Shown here: positions 38,301 through 46,700 of the stretch, in pieces
Numbering within the stretch: position 1 is the first letter of the stretch
Layout of the letters: the number at the start of each line of letters is the position of its first letter
Source of the DNA: Haematobacter massiliensis
GTDB taxonomy: Bacteria > Pseudomonadota > Alphaproteobacteria > Rhodobacterales > Rhodobacteraceae
Assembly (NCBI RefSeq): GCF_000740795.1
Contig: NZ_JGYG01000001.1
Location: 576,710-640,709 of the forward strand
DNA: 64,000 bases
Reading direction: 5' to 3'
Position numbers and translations under genes: made by a program
The notes under the pieces: model-generated
What the model saw: the letters and a program-made list of their open reading frames with translations, nothing else
Database searches by the model: none
What the model was told of the DNA's origin: nothing

Positions 38301-39480
38301 ACTCAACTCTCTCGGCGGCACGGTGACTGCGAGCAATCTGCGCATCGTCGATCCGGCGCTGAACATCGCCCTGAGCGGCGGAAGCGCGCGGGTGACCTTG
38401 GCGTCCGGCACTGCTCGGATAGATGCGAACACCAGCGTCGAAGGGGGCGGCACCCTGACCGCAGCAGGCACGATTGCCATGACCGCGCCCTTTACCGCCA
38501 ATCTTCAGGTCAATGCGCAGGCGGCGCGGCTGCAGGATCCACAGCTCTACACAACCTCGCTCACTGGATCGGTCGCGATTACCGGCCCGCTGACGGGAGG
38601 TGCAAGGATCGCGGGCACGATGAACCTCGGGCAGACCGACGTGCGCGTACCTTCCAGCTTTGGCGGCACGTTCACCATCCCCACGATCCGCCATATCGCA
38701 GAGCCTGCCGCCGCAAGAGCCACACGGGCGCGGGCGGACCTCATTCAGACCCAAACGAGACCCTCGGAGAGTGGGCGTGGGGTTTTCACGCTGGATGTCA
38801 CGATAAACGCGCCGAGCCGCATCTTCATCCGCGGCCGCGGGCTGGACGCAGAACTCGGCGGCTCAATCAATATCGGCGGCACGACCGCGAATATCGTGCC
38901 ATCGGGGCAGTTCGACCTGGTCAGGGGACGCCTGGACTTTCTCGACCGCCGGTTTGACCTCACCAGTGGCAGCTTCTTCCTGCAGGGAAATTTCGACGGC
39001 TTCGTCAACCTCACGGCGCAGACCAATACCGGGAGCGGCTTGACCGCCATCATCAACGTCACGGGCCCCGTCAACGATCCCGACATCAATATCACGTCCA
39101 ATCCATCTCTCCCGGAGGAGGAGGTGCTGGCGCAGATCATCTTCGGCCGCGACCTTTCCAGCATCTCCCCGCTCCAGGCAGCGCAACTGGCTTCCGCCGT
39201 TGCCATGCTCACGGGCAGCGGGGGCGATAGTCTCGTCGGGCGATTCCGCAGCAGCGTCGGTCTGGATGACTTCGACCTCGTGACGGATGAAGAAGGCAAC
39301 ACCGGCGTGAAAGCGGGTCGTTACCTCTCGGAGAACATCTACACCGAAGTGGTCGTCGGGTCGGGCAACCAGACCCAGATCAACCTCAACCTCGACCTCA
39401 CCAAATCATTCACCGTTCGGGGAAGCGTGGGGGAGGACGGCAACACCGGTATCGGCATCTATTTCGAACGCGACTACTGA
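35323..39480 (+). CDS. tamB: Translocation and assembly module inner membrane protein TamB
   Basis: This 1385-residue AsmA-like bridge protein is anchored by an N-terminal helix (residues 1-20, FLILFIALLSFWLPAPVRA). A long periplasmic beta-helix domain ends in the conserved DUF490 region (about 1050-1385), with the hallmark SLPEEEVLAQIIFGRDLSSIS and a final aromatic/acidic end (FERDY). It works with TamA in outer-membrane protein insertion and possibly lipid transport. Residues about 540-935 are built of 99-residue repeats (separate entry). The length is normal to slightly long for the family. Confidence 0.95.
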   Translation: MRFLILFIALLSFWLPAPVRAQDNDGASYLESLLQSSLSGAGRQVTIRGFSGALSSTARIEELAISDDQGQWFSARDVVLNWSRLALLTGRVQVQEFSAAEVVLSRLPQTEAAPPSPEAEPFSLPDLPVSINIDSLRIDRLDIGEPVFGIANVSRASGSANLAGGEGALQLRLERTDGQRGVFNIAGAYANSSRHLTVDVELDEGPGGIVTTLAGLPGAPALTLSVKGDAPIDDFAADIRLATANQDRLTGQVTARAVEAAAGQPAGSARHFTFNLEGDIRALLPEQFRAFFGSQLTLTADATRQPDSSMVVPEFMLRAEAINLNGELRIAADGLPSFVDVNGSIHPPAGTEGPVVLPIATPTELSGADLAIAYDDTVSETWTIDMTARDFKRPGMTISTLRLEGGGGVMRETAQDAPRLDANLRFSGDGIALDDPALARAVGPRVEGTTVFVWQSGDGVVTMPVLNVRGEDYSAVADLVFNGLNAALRVSGKLTASLDDISRFSDLAGRPLSGEAEAAASGAFEPLSGMFDVVADVTGTDLTASQEQLDRLLAGQSRITLSAKRDETGTEIRDAQLTARTLSLQASGNITSNATDVRLNGRFADARVLGPGFSGSVDIDGRAWQVAEGLRLTLDATGNDLRVGQPQADGLLRGQSRIRFAGVQNGHVLTIDTATVDATTLNLTATGRYAPGNTDVSLDGAFTDLSVLGQGYGGAGTATARVHDTPDGLRLETNVSGNDLRVGQQQADGLLRGQSRIDLAAVQNGERITLDRLAVNATTLTLTASGRYDPNDTDLQAAFNFSDLGVLGSGFRGALTADARAVSEPGGIRITADSRASGLALGGQPEVNALLRGDGTLALNVLRTPEGFLQIDRFTFQNPQLSANVNGEVQGEARNLTVDARLNNLAIVVPGFPGPVTLRGTVVDAENQLRLNLAAQGPGQIDTRLTGTMARDFSRSDLALTGSSQLGLINPFLGARSAQGLVRFDLTMNGPLGLNSLGGTVTASNLRIVDPALNIALSGGSARVTLASGTARIDANTSVEGGGTLTAAGTIAMTAPFTANLQVNAQAARLQDPQLYTTSLTGSVAITGPLTGGARIAGTMNLGQTDVRVPSSFGGTFTIPTIRHIAEPAAARATRARADLIQTQTRPSESGRGVFTLDVTINAPSRIFIRGRGLDAELGGSINIGGTTANIVPSGQFDLVRGRLDFLDRRFDLTSGSFFLQGNFDGFVNLTAQTNTGSGLTAIINVTGPVNDPDINITSNPSLPEEEVLAQIIFGRDLSSISPLQAAQLASAVAMLTGSGGDSLVGRFRSSVGLDDFDLVTDEEGNTGVKAGRYLSENIYTEVVVGSGNQTQINLNLDLTKSFTVRGSVGEDGNTGIGIYFERDY
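36940..38127 (+). repeat. Four 297-bp tandem repeats inside tamB
   Basis: Units begin at 36940, 37237, 37534 and 37831, all 297 bases (99 codons) apart. Each starts with a segment like GNDLRVGQ-QADGLLRGQSR and continues through TTLTLTASGRY and SVLGQGYGG-like motifs. The middle two copies are the most alike, and the first and last are diverged. A fifth, truncated copy may begin at 38128 (GPGQID). The unit corresponds to one repeat module of the beta-helix groove. Confidence 0.9.
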
Positions 39481-39494
39481 CATTGCGGAGGTGG

Positions 39495-39511
39495 AGCGGG
39501 AATTCCCCGCT
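39495..39511 (+). terminator. Weak hairpin after tamB
   Basis: AGCGGG pairs with CCCGCT (6 bp, 5-base loop) and is followed by TTA, 15 bases after the tamB stop. It is a candidate terminator only. Confidence 0.4.
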
Positions 39512-39577
39512 TTACCCGCGAACGCAGACGACAAGGAAACGTTCCATAAAAACCCGTTGATTTCGTTTATTTTTCTT

Positions 39578-39603
39578 GGAACGCATTCGATCGCGCAGAC
39601 GTT
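39578..39603 (+). promoter_or_regulatory. EcfG (general stress sigma factor)-type promoter for the PRC-barrel gene
   Basis: GGAAC (39578-39582), a 17-base spacer and CGTT (39600-39603) match the EcfG consensus exactly. The expected transcription start, near 39610, leaves about 45 bases of leader to the ATG at 39655. Confidence 0.72.
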
Positions 39604-39654
39604 AGGCGGTTGTAAGTCCTGCGCACAGGACAGGCCCAACGAAAGGACCGTTCG

Positions 39655-40509
39655 ATGAAAAAACTCCTTGTCACCACCGCCATCGTTGCGATGACCTCCC
39701 TGCCGGCGCTTGCGCAGACCGCGCCTGCCGGAGGCTCAGCGGTGGTTGTTGCGTCGGAAACCGTGTTCCTTGCAGCCCCCAAGCCCGAGGCCCTGTATGC
39801 GGATGATCTGATTGGTAAGCGGCTCTACACCAGCGATGTGGAAGTAGAGGTGAATGCTAATTCCGCCGAGCTTTACCGGGACTGGCACCACGTCGGCAAT
39901 ATCAATGACCTGGTGATGTCGCGCGACGGAAGCATTGAGGCCGTTCTCGTCGATGTCGGTGGCTTCCTCGGCATCGGCGCCCGCACCGTCGCTGTGAACA
40001 TGGACTCTATCCGTATCATTCCTGACGGTGAGAACCCGAGCGACTATTTCCTCGTCTTCACTGCAACCCGTGAAGCCTTGGAAAATGCGCCGGAGTATCA
40101 GCGGCCGGAGCGTATGAGCAACATGGAAGCTGCCACCAATGCCACCGGCGCGGCGGCAACCGGAGCGGCGGCGACGGGTGCAGCAGCAAGCACCGGCTGG
40201 ATGGAACCGAACGAGGGTTATGAGCGTGTGCTGGCCTCGGGTCTGACGGCGGAGCAGATCAAGGGCGTGAATGTCTATGATGCGAACAACGTCGACGTCG
40301 GCAAAGTGTCCGACCTCGTGATGTCCGCAGATGGTCACGTGCAACAGGTAATCGTCGATGTGGGCGGCTTCCTTGGGATCGGCGCGAAACCTGTCGCCCT
40401 GCCCTTCAACGAGATGGACGTTCACAAGCAGGTCGATGGCGACACCTACCGGGTCTACGTCTCTATGACGAAGGAGCAGCTTGAGGCGCTTCCGCGCCAC
40501 GAGAGCTGA
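39655..40509 (+). CDS. Periplasmic protein with two PRC-barrel domains
   Basis: This 284-residue exported protein has a signal peptide (residues 1-20, SLPALAQ). Two PRC-barrel domains (about 45-130 and 200-270) share DLVMS-DG and VLVDVGGFLGIGA-like strands, and so arose by duplication. They are joined by a low-complexity linker with three ATGAA units (about 158-175). PRC barrels bind RNA, proteins or photosynthetic reaction centres; secreted ones are common stress proteins in this group. A strong EcfG-like promoter precedes it and a terminator follows, so it is a single stress-induced unit. Confidence 0.88.
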   Translation: MKKLLVTTAIVAMTSLPALAQTAPAGGSAVVVASETVFLAAPKPEALYADDLIGKRLYTSDVEVEVNANSAELYRDWHHVGNINDLVMSRDGSIEAVLVDVGGFLGIGARTVAVNMDSIRIIPDGENPSDYFLVFTATREALENAPEYQRPERMSNMEAATNATGAAATGAAATGAAASTGWMEPNEGYERVLASGLTAEQIKGVNVYDANNVDVGKVSDLVMSADGHVQQVIVDVGGFLGIGAKPVALPFNEMDVHKQVDGDTYRVYVSMTKEQLEALPRHES

Positions 40510-40531
40510 GCGCTTCCAGCAGCACGATGAG

Positions 40532-40558
40532 AAAGGCCCGCGATCATCGCGGGCCTTT
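40532..40558 (+). terminator. Terminator after the PRC-barrel gene
   Basis: AAAGGCCCGCG pairs with CGCGGGCCTTT (11 bp, 5-base loop) and ends in a T run. This is the strongest terminator in the window. Confidence 0.92.
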
Positions 40559-40613
40559 TTGACATGAGCGCGCGCTGGACGCTTGCCCGCTCTTTCTGTT
40601 GCGCCATCCTCTC

Positions 40614-40637
40614 TCCTGCACATTCATGAATGCAGGA
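40614..40637 (+). promoter_or_regulatory. Leader hairpin covering the Shine-Dalgarno of the DUF1269 gene
   Basis: TCCTG pairs with CAGGA, and inside it CATTCA pairs with TGAATG, with a CA bulge on the 5' side. The 3' arm includes part of the CAGGAGGA ribosome binding site (40633-40640). The hairpin could therefore limit translation until it opens, for example at higher temperature or when a protein binds. Confidence 0.5.
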
Positions 40638-40644
40638 GGATCGA

Positions 40645-41163
40645 ATGTCCGATCTGATCGTGGTCGCCTTCAATGACGACGCAACGGCTTTTGAACTACG
40701 CGCCGAGCTCGCGAAACTACAGAAGGACTACCTTCTGGAGATGGATGATATCGTCGTGGTAACTCATGACCAGAACGGCAAGGTCAAGCTGCATCAAGCC
40801 GTCAACATGACGGCTGCAGGCGCTGCAACTGGATCACTTTGGGGTCTGCTCGTCGGCGTGCTTTTCCTCAACCCGATCCTGGGGGTAGCGGTGGGTGCCG
40901 GTGCCGGCGCGCTTTCAGGCGCCTTCACGGATATCGGCATCGACGACAAGGTCATGAAAGAGATCGGCGAAACACTCACACCCGGAACTGCCGCTGTCTT
41001 TGCGCTGATCCGCTCCGCCACCGCTGACAAGGTAATGACCGCCCTTGAGCCGTTCCGGGCGAAGGGCAAGATCATCCGCACCTCGCTTTCCCATGAATCC
41101 GAAGCGAAGTTGAAGGAATTCTTTGAGAAATCGCAGGCGGAACCGCCTGAAATCACGAGCTGA
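40645..41163 (+). CDS. DUF1269 membrane-associated protein
   Basis: This 172-residue protein starts MSDLIVVAFNDDATAFELRAEL. A glycine-rich hydrophobic segment (about 58-95: TGSLWGLLVGVLFLNPILGVAVGAGAGALSG) looks like a glycine-zipper membrane hairpin. The rest resembles a ferredoxin-like DUF1269 fold. The function is unknown; homologs often sit with stress genes. It is flanked by the PRC-barrel terminator and the SPFH gene. Confidence 0.88.
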   Translation: MSDLIVVAFNDDATAFELRAELAKLQKDYLLEMDDIVVVTHDQNGKVKLHQAVNMTAAGAATGSLWGLLVGVLFLNPILGVAVGAGAGALSGAFTDIGIDDKVMKEIGETLTPGTAAVFALIRSATADKVMTALEPFRAKGKIIRTSLSHESEAKLKEFFEKSQAEPPEITS

Positions 41164-41264
41164 GCAAATATCTCGCACGGGGCAGCCCCGAAAGGTTATA
41201 GTTGGTCTGGCCGGGTATCGCCCGACGGACGGTTACAGAAAACGTTTTGGGGGACGCTCATCCC

Positions 41265-42389
41265 ATGGCACTTTTCAACTTGCTCAAGGGCGAGTTCATC
41301 GACGTCATCGCATGGACCGATGATACCCGCGACACGATGGTCTGGCGCTTCGAGCGTTACGGCCATGCCATTAAATACGGCGCAAAACTGACGGTGAGGG
41401 AGGGTCAGGCCGCGGTTTTCGTCCATGAGGGACAGATCGCCGATGTCTTCGGCCCCGGTCTCTACATGCTGGAAACCAACAACCTTCCGATCCTCACCAC
41501 TCTCCAGCACTGGGACCACGGCTTTCAGTCGCCGTTCCTGTCGGAGGTGTATTTCGTCAACACCACCCGGTTCAACGATCTGAAATGGGGGACGAAAAAC
41601 CCGATCATCTGTCGCGACCCGGAGTTCGGCGTGGTGCGGATCCGGGCCTTCGGCACCTATTCCGTCCGCGTCACGGATCCTGCGAAATTCATCCGCGAGA
41701 TCGTGGGCACCGACGGTCAGTTCACCGCCGATGAGATCACCTTCCAGATCCGCAATGTCATCGTGCAGGAGTTCTCCCGCGCTGTGGCATCGTCGCGGAT
41801 TCCGGTCCTGGACATGGCGGCGAATGCCGCCGATCTCGGCCGTATCGTGGCAGAGGCTATCGCCCCCACCATCGCCAACTACGGCCTGACCCTGCCCGAG
41901 CTTTATGTGGAGAACATCTCCCTCCCCGATGAGGTGGAAGCCGTGCTCGACAAACGCACCTCCATGGGCATCCTGAAGGGCGACCTAGCCGCCTACACCC
42001 AGATCTCCGCCGCCGAAGCCATGACACGTGCGGCGGGTACGCCCGGAAGCGGCATGGGTGACGGGATCGGTGCGGGTCTCGGCATGGCAATGGGCATGAA
42101 CATGGCCCGGAGTGGACCGTGGGGCATGGCGCCCGCAGAAGCCACGCCGCCCCCTCCGCCGCCCGTGGACAGGGTCTGGCATCTTGCTATCGGCGGGGAG
42201 GCGAAGGGGCCGTTTTCCCGTGCGTCTCTCGGACGACAGGCGACGGACGGCAGCCTGACGCGGCAGACGCTGGTCTGGACAGCGGGGCAGGATGGCTGGA
42301 AGCCTGCAGGCGAAATCCCTGAACTTGCACAGCTTTTCACGGTCGCACCTCCGCCGCCTCCGCCGCTGCCGCCCGCGGGTGGGGCCTGA
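41265..42389 (+). CDS. SPFH-domain protein with C-terminal GYF_2 (DUF4339) domain (YdjI-like)
   Basis: This 374-residue protein has a Band-7/SPFH domain (about 20-230: AAVFVHEGQIADVFGPGLY, RDPEFGVVRIRAFGTYSVRV), then a Gly/Met-rich helix region. The C-terminal GYF_2 domain spans about 305-360 (VWHLAIGGEAKGPFS, TLVWTAGQDGWKPAGEI), flanked by proline runs. It matches COG4260 (YdjI-like), but that family normally ends in a zinc ribbon. Here the ribbon is in the next gene. A run of G residues (41248-41254) precedes the ATG, and AAAACGTTTT (41239-41248) is a perfect palindrome upstream. Confidence 0.88.
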   Translation: MALFNLLKGEFIDVIAWTDDTRDTMVWRFERYGHAIKYGAKLTVREGQAAVFVHEGQIADVFGPGLYMLETNNLPILTTLQHWDHGFQSPFLSEVYFVNTTRFNDLKWGTKNPIICRDPEFGVVRIRAFGTYSVRVTDPAKFIREIVGTDGQFTADEITFQIRNVIVQEFSRAVASSRIPVLDMAANAADLGRIVAEAIAPTIANYGLTLPELYVENISLPDEVEAVLDKRTSMGILKGDLAAYTQISAAEAMTRAAGTPGSGMGDGIGAGLGMAMGMNMARSGPWGMAPAEATPPPPPPVDRVWHLAIGGEAKGPFSRASLGRQATDGSLTRQTLVWTAGQDGWKPAGEIPELAQLFTVAPPPPPPLPPAGGA

Positions 42390-42395
42390 TCGCGA

Positions 42396-43571
42396 ATGGC
42401 AAGTGACATCCCGCGCGTCTCCCGTCAGGGGGGCGCGGGGGCGGAAAACGCGGTGACCGCGCGTCCGGAGGGGCTGCATTTCCCCTGTTCCGCCTGCGGG
42501 GCCGATCTGGTGTTCCAGCCGGGGCAGACATCCCTCGTCTGTCCCTATTGCGGGCATGTTCAGGAAATTCCGGGAGCGACTGCCGCTGAACGGCGGCGGG
42601 CGCTGGCGGAGATAGATTATCGCGCGGCGATCGAAAGACGGCTTCCCAATGCGCTGGACACCCTCCAGATCCTTGCCTGCCCGAACTGCGGCGCCAAGAT
42701 CGAGGTGGAAGCGAACCTCCGCGCCACCACCTGCCCGTTCTGCGCCACGGCCCTGATCGGTGAACCGGCGCTGGAGCAGTTGTTCCGGGCACAAGCCGTG
42801 GTGCCCTTTGCCATCCCGGAAGAACGCGCGCTAACCCTCATGACAGGCTGGCTCGGCTCCCTCTGGTTCGCGCCGAACGGCCTCAGACAATATGCCCGCA
42901 AGGACAAGCGGCTCACCGGAATATACGTCCCATACTGGACCTTCGATGCGCAGACGGAGACGCAGTATCGCGGCCTGCGCGGCACCGTTTATGTCGAGTA
43001 TCAGACCGTCACCGTGATGGTGGATGGCCGTCCCCAGCAGCAGCGGCAACCGGTGCAGAAGATCCGCTGGACGCCTGTCGCGGGCCGGGTCGCGCGGGAG
43101 TTCGACGACGTGCTGATTGTGGCCTCGACCAGCCTGCCCCGGCGGGAAGCGGAGAATCTGGAGCCGTGGAATCTCGGCGCGCTGCAGCCCTATGCGCCGG
43201 AATATCTCGCCGGCTTCTTCTCCGAGGGATATACGGTCGATCTGGAGGACGGCCACGCGATGGCGCGGCAGAAGATGGATGCGGTGATCGAAGGAGACAT
43301 CCGCCGTGACATCGGCGGCGATGCCCAGCAGATACAGGCCGTCAGAACGGATGCGCGGCGCGAGACGTTCAAGCATATCCTGCTGCCCGTCTGGACCGCG
43401 GCCTATAAATATGGCGGGCGGAGCTTCACCTTCGTTGTCAATGGCCAGACCGGCGAGGTGCAGGGCCAGCGCCCGTATTCAGCGTGGAAGATCGCCGGTG
43501 CGGTGATCGTGGCGCTTCTGCTTGTCGCGCTGTTCATGTGGCTTGCGGAGCAGCAGGGCATGTTGCGCTGA
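42396..43571 (+). CDS. Zinc-ribbon membrane protein (YdjG-like)
   Basis: This 391-residue protein has two CxxC zinc ribbons: CSACGAD with CPYCGHVQ (residues about 31-54) and CPNCGAK with CPFCATAL (about 95-120). A long soluble region contains [20 protein letters not shown] single membrane helix lies near the C-terminus ([17 protein letters not shown]). It starts six bases after the SPFH stop, so the two are cotranscribed. In Bacillus subtilis the analogous YdjG and YdjI function with PspA at the membrane; no pspA is in this window. The name 'primosomal protein N-like' sometimes given to it is misleading. Confidence 0.86.
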   Translation: MASDIPRVSRQGGAGAENAVTARPEGLHFPCSACGADLVFQPGQTSLVCPYCGHVQEIPGATAAERRRALAEIDYRAAIERRLPNALDTLQILACPNCGAKIEVEANLRATTCPFCATALIGEPALEQLFRAQAVVPFAIPEERALTLMTGWLGSLWFAPNGLRQYARKDKRLTGIYVPYWTFDAQTETQYRGLRGTVYVEYQTVTVMVDGRPQQQRQPVQKIRWTPVAGRVAREFDDVLIVASTSLPRREAENLEPWNLGALQPYAPEYLAGFFSEGYTVDLEDGHAMARQKMDAVIEGDIRRDIGGDAQQIQAVRTDARRETFKHILLPVWTAAYKYGGRSFTFVVNGQTGEVQGQRPYSAWKIAGAVIVALLLVALFMWLAEQQGMLR

Positions 43572-43642
43572 TCGCCTGCGCCATTGACAAGCCCTGCCAT
43601 TCGCCGCAACAGGGCGCATCGCCCCAGCCCCCCGGAGAGCCC

Positions 43643-44602
43643 ATGCGCATTCTGGCCGAAGCCCGTTTCCCCGAACTTCCGCATCCCTATTTCGGCAAGG
43701 TCCGCGACAATTACGACCTGCCGGACGGCAGGCGGATCATCATTTCCTCCGACCGGCTGTCGGCCTTCGACCGGATCCTCGCCTGCATCCCGTGGAAGGG
43801 CCAGGTTCTGACCCAAACGGCACGCTACTGGTTCGAGCGGACGGCGGACATCTGCCCGAACCATGTGCTGTCCTATCCCGATCCGAACGTGGTGGTGGGC
43901 AAGCGGCTCACGATCCTGCCCGTAGAGGTCGTCGTACGCGGCTATCTGGCGGGCACCACGGGCACCTCCATCCTCACGCTCTACAAGAAGGGCGAGCGGG
44001 AGATGTACGGCCACCGCTTCCCCGACGGGCTGCGTGACAATGAGAAACTGCCCAAGCCGATCCTCACGCCGACATCCAAGGAGTTCGACGGGGGCCATGA
44101 CGCGCCGCTTACCCCGAAAGAGATCGTGGAGGGTGGTCTGCTCACGCCGGAACAGTGGGAGACCCTGTCGGTCTATGCCCTCGGTCTCTTTGCCCGTGGG
44201 CAGGAAATCGCGGCGCAACGCGGATTGATCCTCGTCGATACGAAATACGAATTCGGTCTGGACGAGGATGGGAATATCGTGCTGGCCGACGAGATCCACA
44301 CGCCTGACAGCTCCCGCTACTGGCTCGCGGAGGGCTATGACGAGGCCTTCGCCACCGGCAAGCGCCCGCCCTCCTTCGACAAGGATTTCGTGCGCGCCTG
44401 GGTGGCGGAGCGCGTCGATCCCTACACCGATCCGATCCCCGAGATTCCGGCCGAACTGATCGAGGCGACCTCCCGCGTCTATATAGACGCCTATGAGCGC
44501 ATCACGGGCGAAACCTTCGTGCCTGATACCAGCGGCGCCACCCCGGTCGACCGGGTACGCGACAACCTCGCCTACGCCTTCCCCCGATACTTCGGCGCAT
44601 GA
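43643..44602 (+). CDS. purC: Phosphoribosylaminoimidazole-succinocarboxamide (SAICAR) synthase
   Basis: This 319-residue purine synthesis enzyme joins aspartate to CAIR using ATP. It has [26 protein letters not shown] at 19-44, [20 protein letters not shown] and [14 protein letters not shown]. It is the long form (about 300 residues), as in alphaproteobacteria and yeast. The start at 43643 follows CCGGAGAG. Its stop overlaps the dtd start (ATGA). Confidence 0.96.
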   Translation: MRILAEARFPELPHPYFGKVRDNYDLPDGRRIIISSDRLSAFDRILACIPWKGQVLTQTARYWFERTADICPNHVLSYPDPNVVVGKRLTILPVEVVVRGYLAGTTGTSILTLYKKGEREMYGHRFPDGLRDNEKLPKPILTPTSKEFDGGHDAPLTPKEIVEGGLLTPEQWETLSVYALGLFARGQEIAAQRGLILVDTKYEFGLDEDGNIVLADEIHTPDSSRYWLAEGYDEAFATGKRPPSFDKDFVRAWVAERVDPYTDPIPEIPAELIEATSRVYIDAYERITGETFVPDTSGATPVDRVRDNLAYAFPRYFGA

Positions 44603-45033
44603 GAGCGGTCGTCCAGCGGGTCATCGAAGCCTCCGTCACCGTCGCAGGAAAGGTCGTGGGGAGGACCGGCCCCGGTTTCCTCGTCCTTCTCTGCGCGATG
44701 CGGGGTGATGACCGGGTGAAGGCGGAGCAGATGGCCGCGAAGATCGTCAAGCTCCGCATCTTTGAGGATGACGCAGGCAAGATGAACCTGTCGCTCCGCG
44801 ATACCGGTGGCTCCGTCCTGCTGGTGAGCCAGTTCACACTTGGCGCCGATACGCGCGGCAATCGCCCGGGCTTCACCCCTTCCGCACCGCCGCAGGAGGC
44901 GGAGCCGCTCTATCTCCACGTGGCCGACCGTATTCGCGCGGAGGGCATCCCGGTTGAGACCGGTGTTTTCGGGGCGGAGATGCGGGTCGCCCTCGTCAAC
45001 GAGGGACCGGTAACGATCTGGCTCGATCTTTAA
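44599..45033 (+). CDS. dtd: D-aminoacyl-tRNA deacylase
   Basis: This 144-residue editing enzyme hydrolyses D-aminoacyl-t[18 protein letters not shown] starts the fold. The catalytic SQFTLGADT segment (about 78-86) and the Gly-cisPro region, seen here as [10 protein letters not shown], are present. It is coupled to purC by ATGA and convergent with the EamA gene by four bases. Confidence 0.95.
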   Translation: MRAVVQRVIEASVTVAGKVVGRTGPGFLVLLCAMRGDDRVKAEQMAAKIVKLRIFEDDAGKMNLSLRDTGGSVLLVSQFTLGADTRGNRPGFTPSAPPQEAEPLYLHVADRIRAEGIPVETGVFGAEMRVALVNEGPVTIWLDL

Positions 45034-45950
45034 CCGGCGGGAGTGGCCGCCTGCCGCTGACGCTTGCGCTCAAGCCCGAGTTGGCGTTCCCGCCATATGA
45101 TGAGCAGCCCGGCCGCGACCACCAGCGACGCCCCCCAGAGCATCGTCAACGTCGGCACCTCGTCAAAGAACATGTAGCCGATCGCCAGCGCGAAGATCAT
45201 GGAGACATATTCAAACGGCGCCACGACCGAGGCATCCGCGTAGCGGTAGGCGGTGGTGATGAAGATCTGAGCCAGCCCACCCAGCAGGCCCGCCATGAGG
45301 AGCAACCAGAACTCCGTCCGCGTCGGCACCACCCAACCCGGAATGGTCAGAAGCGACAGCAGCGTGGAGAACAGCGAGAAATAGAACACGATGGAGGAGA
45401 CGGATTCGGTCACCACCATCCGCCGGAGCAGCACCTGCACGAGTGCTGCGCAGGTGGCGCTTCCCAGCGCGATGAAGGCTCCCGCCGTCTCCCGCTCGGA
45501 GAGCATGCCAGTCCCGAAGGCGGAAAGCCGCGGCGACAGGACGATCAGCACGCCCGCCAGCCCAAGGAGCACGCAGGAAATCCGGAACCCCCGCACCACC
45601 TCCCCGAGAAAGAGCGAGGCAAACACAACGGTCAGCAGCGGCGCCGCATAGCCGATCGCCGTTACCTCCGGCAAAGGCAGCAGGCCCGCCGACCAGAAGT
45701 TGAGCGTCATGGAAGCGGTGCCGATCACCCCACGCCACAGATGCCCGAAAGGGTTCTTCGTGCGCAGGCCCGCGCCGAGCTGTTTCGTGGCGCCCAGCCA
45801 GATCACGATGACGAGAACCGCAAAGAAGGACCGGAAAAACACGATCTGCCCGGTGGGCACATGCTCCGTCGTGGCTTTGACAAGCGCGAGCATTACGATG
45901 AAGAGCAGCACCGAGGCGATCTTGAGGCCGATGCCGTAGAACACGTTCAT
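45030..45950 (-). CDS. EamA/DMT family transporter
   Basis: This 306-residue inner-membrane protein has ten helices in two EamA repeats (about 8-140 and 150-285). The signature features are [41 protein letters not shown] and [21 protein letters not shown]. It belongs to the RhaT/YdcZ-like branch. The substrate (a metabolite or drug) is unknown. The promoter must lie in the 126-base gap to bcp. Confidence 0.9.
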   Translation of the reverse strand: MNVFYGIGLKIASVLLFIVMLALVKATTEHVPTGQIVFFRSFFAVLVIVIWLGATKQLGAGLRTKNPFGHLWRGVIGTASMTLNFWSAGLLPLPEVTAIGYAAPLLTVVFASLFLGEVVRGFRISCVLLGLAGVLIVLSPRLSAFGTGMLSERETAGAFIALGSATCAALVQVLLRRMVVTESVSSIVFYFSLFSTLLSLLTIPGWVVPTRTEFWLLLMAGLLGGLAQIFITTAYRYADASVVAPFEYVSMIFALAIGYMFFDEVPTLTMLWGASLVVAAGLLIIWRERQLGLERKRQRQAATPAG

Positions 45951-46076
45951 GGAGAAATCCGGAGCCTTGCCGATCTGGCTTGCGACGATTCGGTCGGACG
46001 ATCAAGCAGGCATTCCATCTTTCGGATGGCTCTTGCAGCAAAGCCACGCTACCTTCTGCCCCGTCAGGAGACCGCC

Positions 46077-46541
46077 ATGATAGAAGTTGGCCAGCCCGCC
46101 CCGGATTTCACGTTGCCGCTCAGCAACGGGGAATCGATTACGCTTTCGTCCCTGCGTCCTCGCAAGGTCGTCGTGTATTTCTACCCCAAGGCCGACACTC
46201 CCGGCTGCACCACGGAGGCGCTTGATTTCTCTGCGCTGCTGGCGGATTTCGACGCAGCCGATACAACGGTCATCGCCATTTCCAAGGACCCCGTCACTGC
46301 GCATGAGAAGTTCGCCCGGAAGCATGGTCTTTCCGTGCTGCTGGCCTCCGATGCAGAAGGCGACACGGCGGAGCGCTATGGCGTTTGGGGCGAAAAGAAG
46401 ATGTATGGCCGCACATTCATGGGGCTGACGCGCGCGACCTTCCTGATCGACAGCGAAGGGCGGATCGCGATGGTCTGGCCCAAGGTCAAAGTGGCAGACC
46501 ACGCGGCAGAGGTGCTGAAAGCCGCGCAGGAGTTGCATTAG
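46077..46541 (+). CDS. bcp: Thioredoxin-dependent peroxiredoxin, Bcp type
   Basis: This 154-residue antioxidant enzyme reduces hydroperoxides. The peroxidatic cysteine is in KADTPGCTTEALDF (about C43). The usual resolving cysteine five residues later is absent (Ala/Leu here), so it is probably a 1-Cys or atypical enzyme. It continues TFLIDSEGRIAMVWPKV. The ATG follows TCAGGAGA. It is divergent from the EamA gene. Confidence 0.94.
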   Translation: MIEVGQPAPDFTLPLSNGESITLSSLRPRKVVVYFYPKADTPGCTTEALDFSALLADFDAADTTVIAISKDPVTAHEKFARKHGLSVLLASDAEGDTAERYGVWGEKKMYGRTFMGLTRATFLIDSEGRIAMVWPKVKVADHAAEVLKAAQELH

Positions 46542-46700
46542 CGCAAGTGATTCTCCTGCAACGTTTTAGCGATAATCTGCATGGCGCAATGAAACCGGCA
46601 AGATCCCGCCGACAATAGTCCTTCTTTGGCAAGACGGCGCCATGGAATTTCGTGGATTGTTGCCGGTCCAGTCTATCGCCAGTAAGCACTCAGAGCGTGA

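Noticed and set aside
36688..38754. Minus-strand 688-codon frame within tamB
   Set aside because: Mirror frame of the repeats; compositionally odd (Arg/Gly/Ala-rich) with no recognisable domain.
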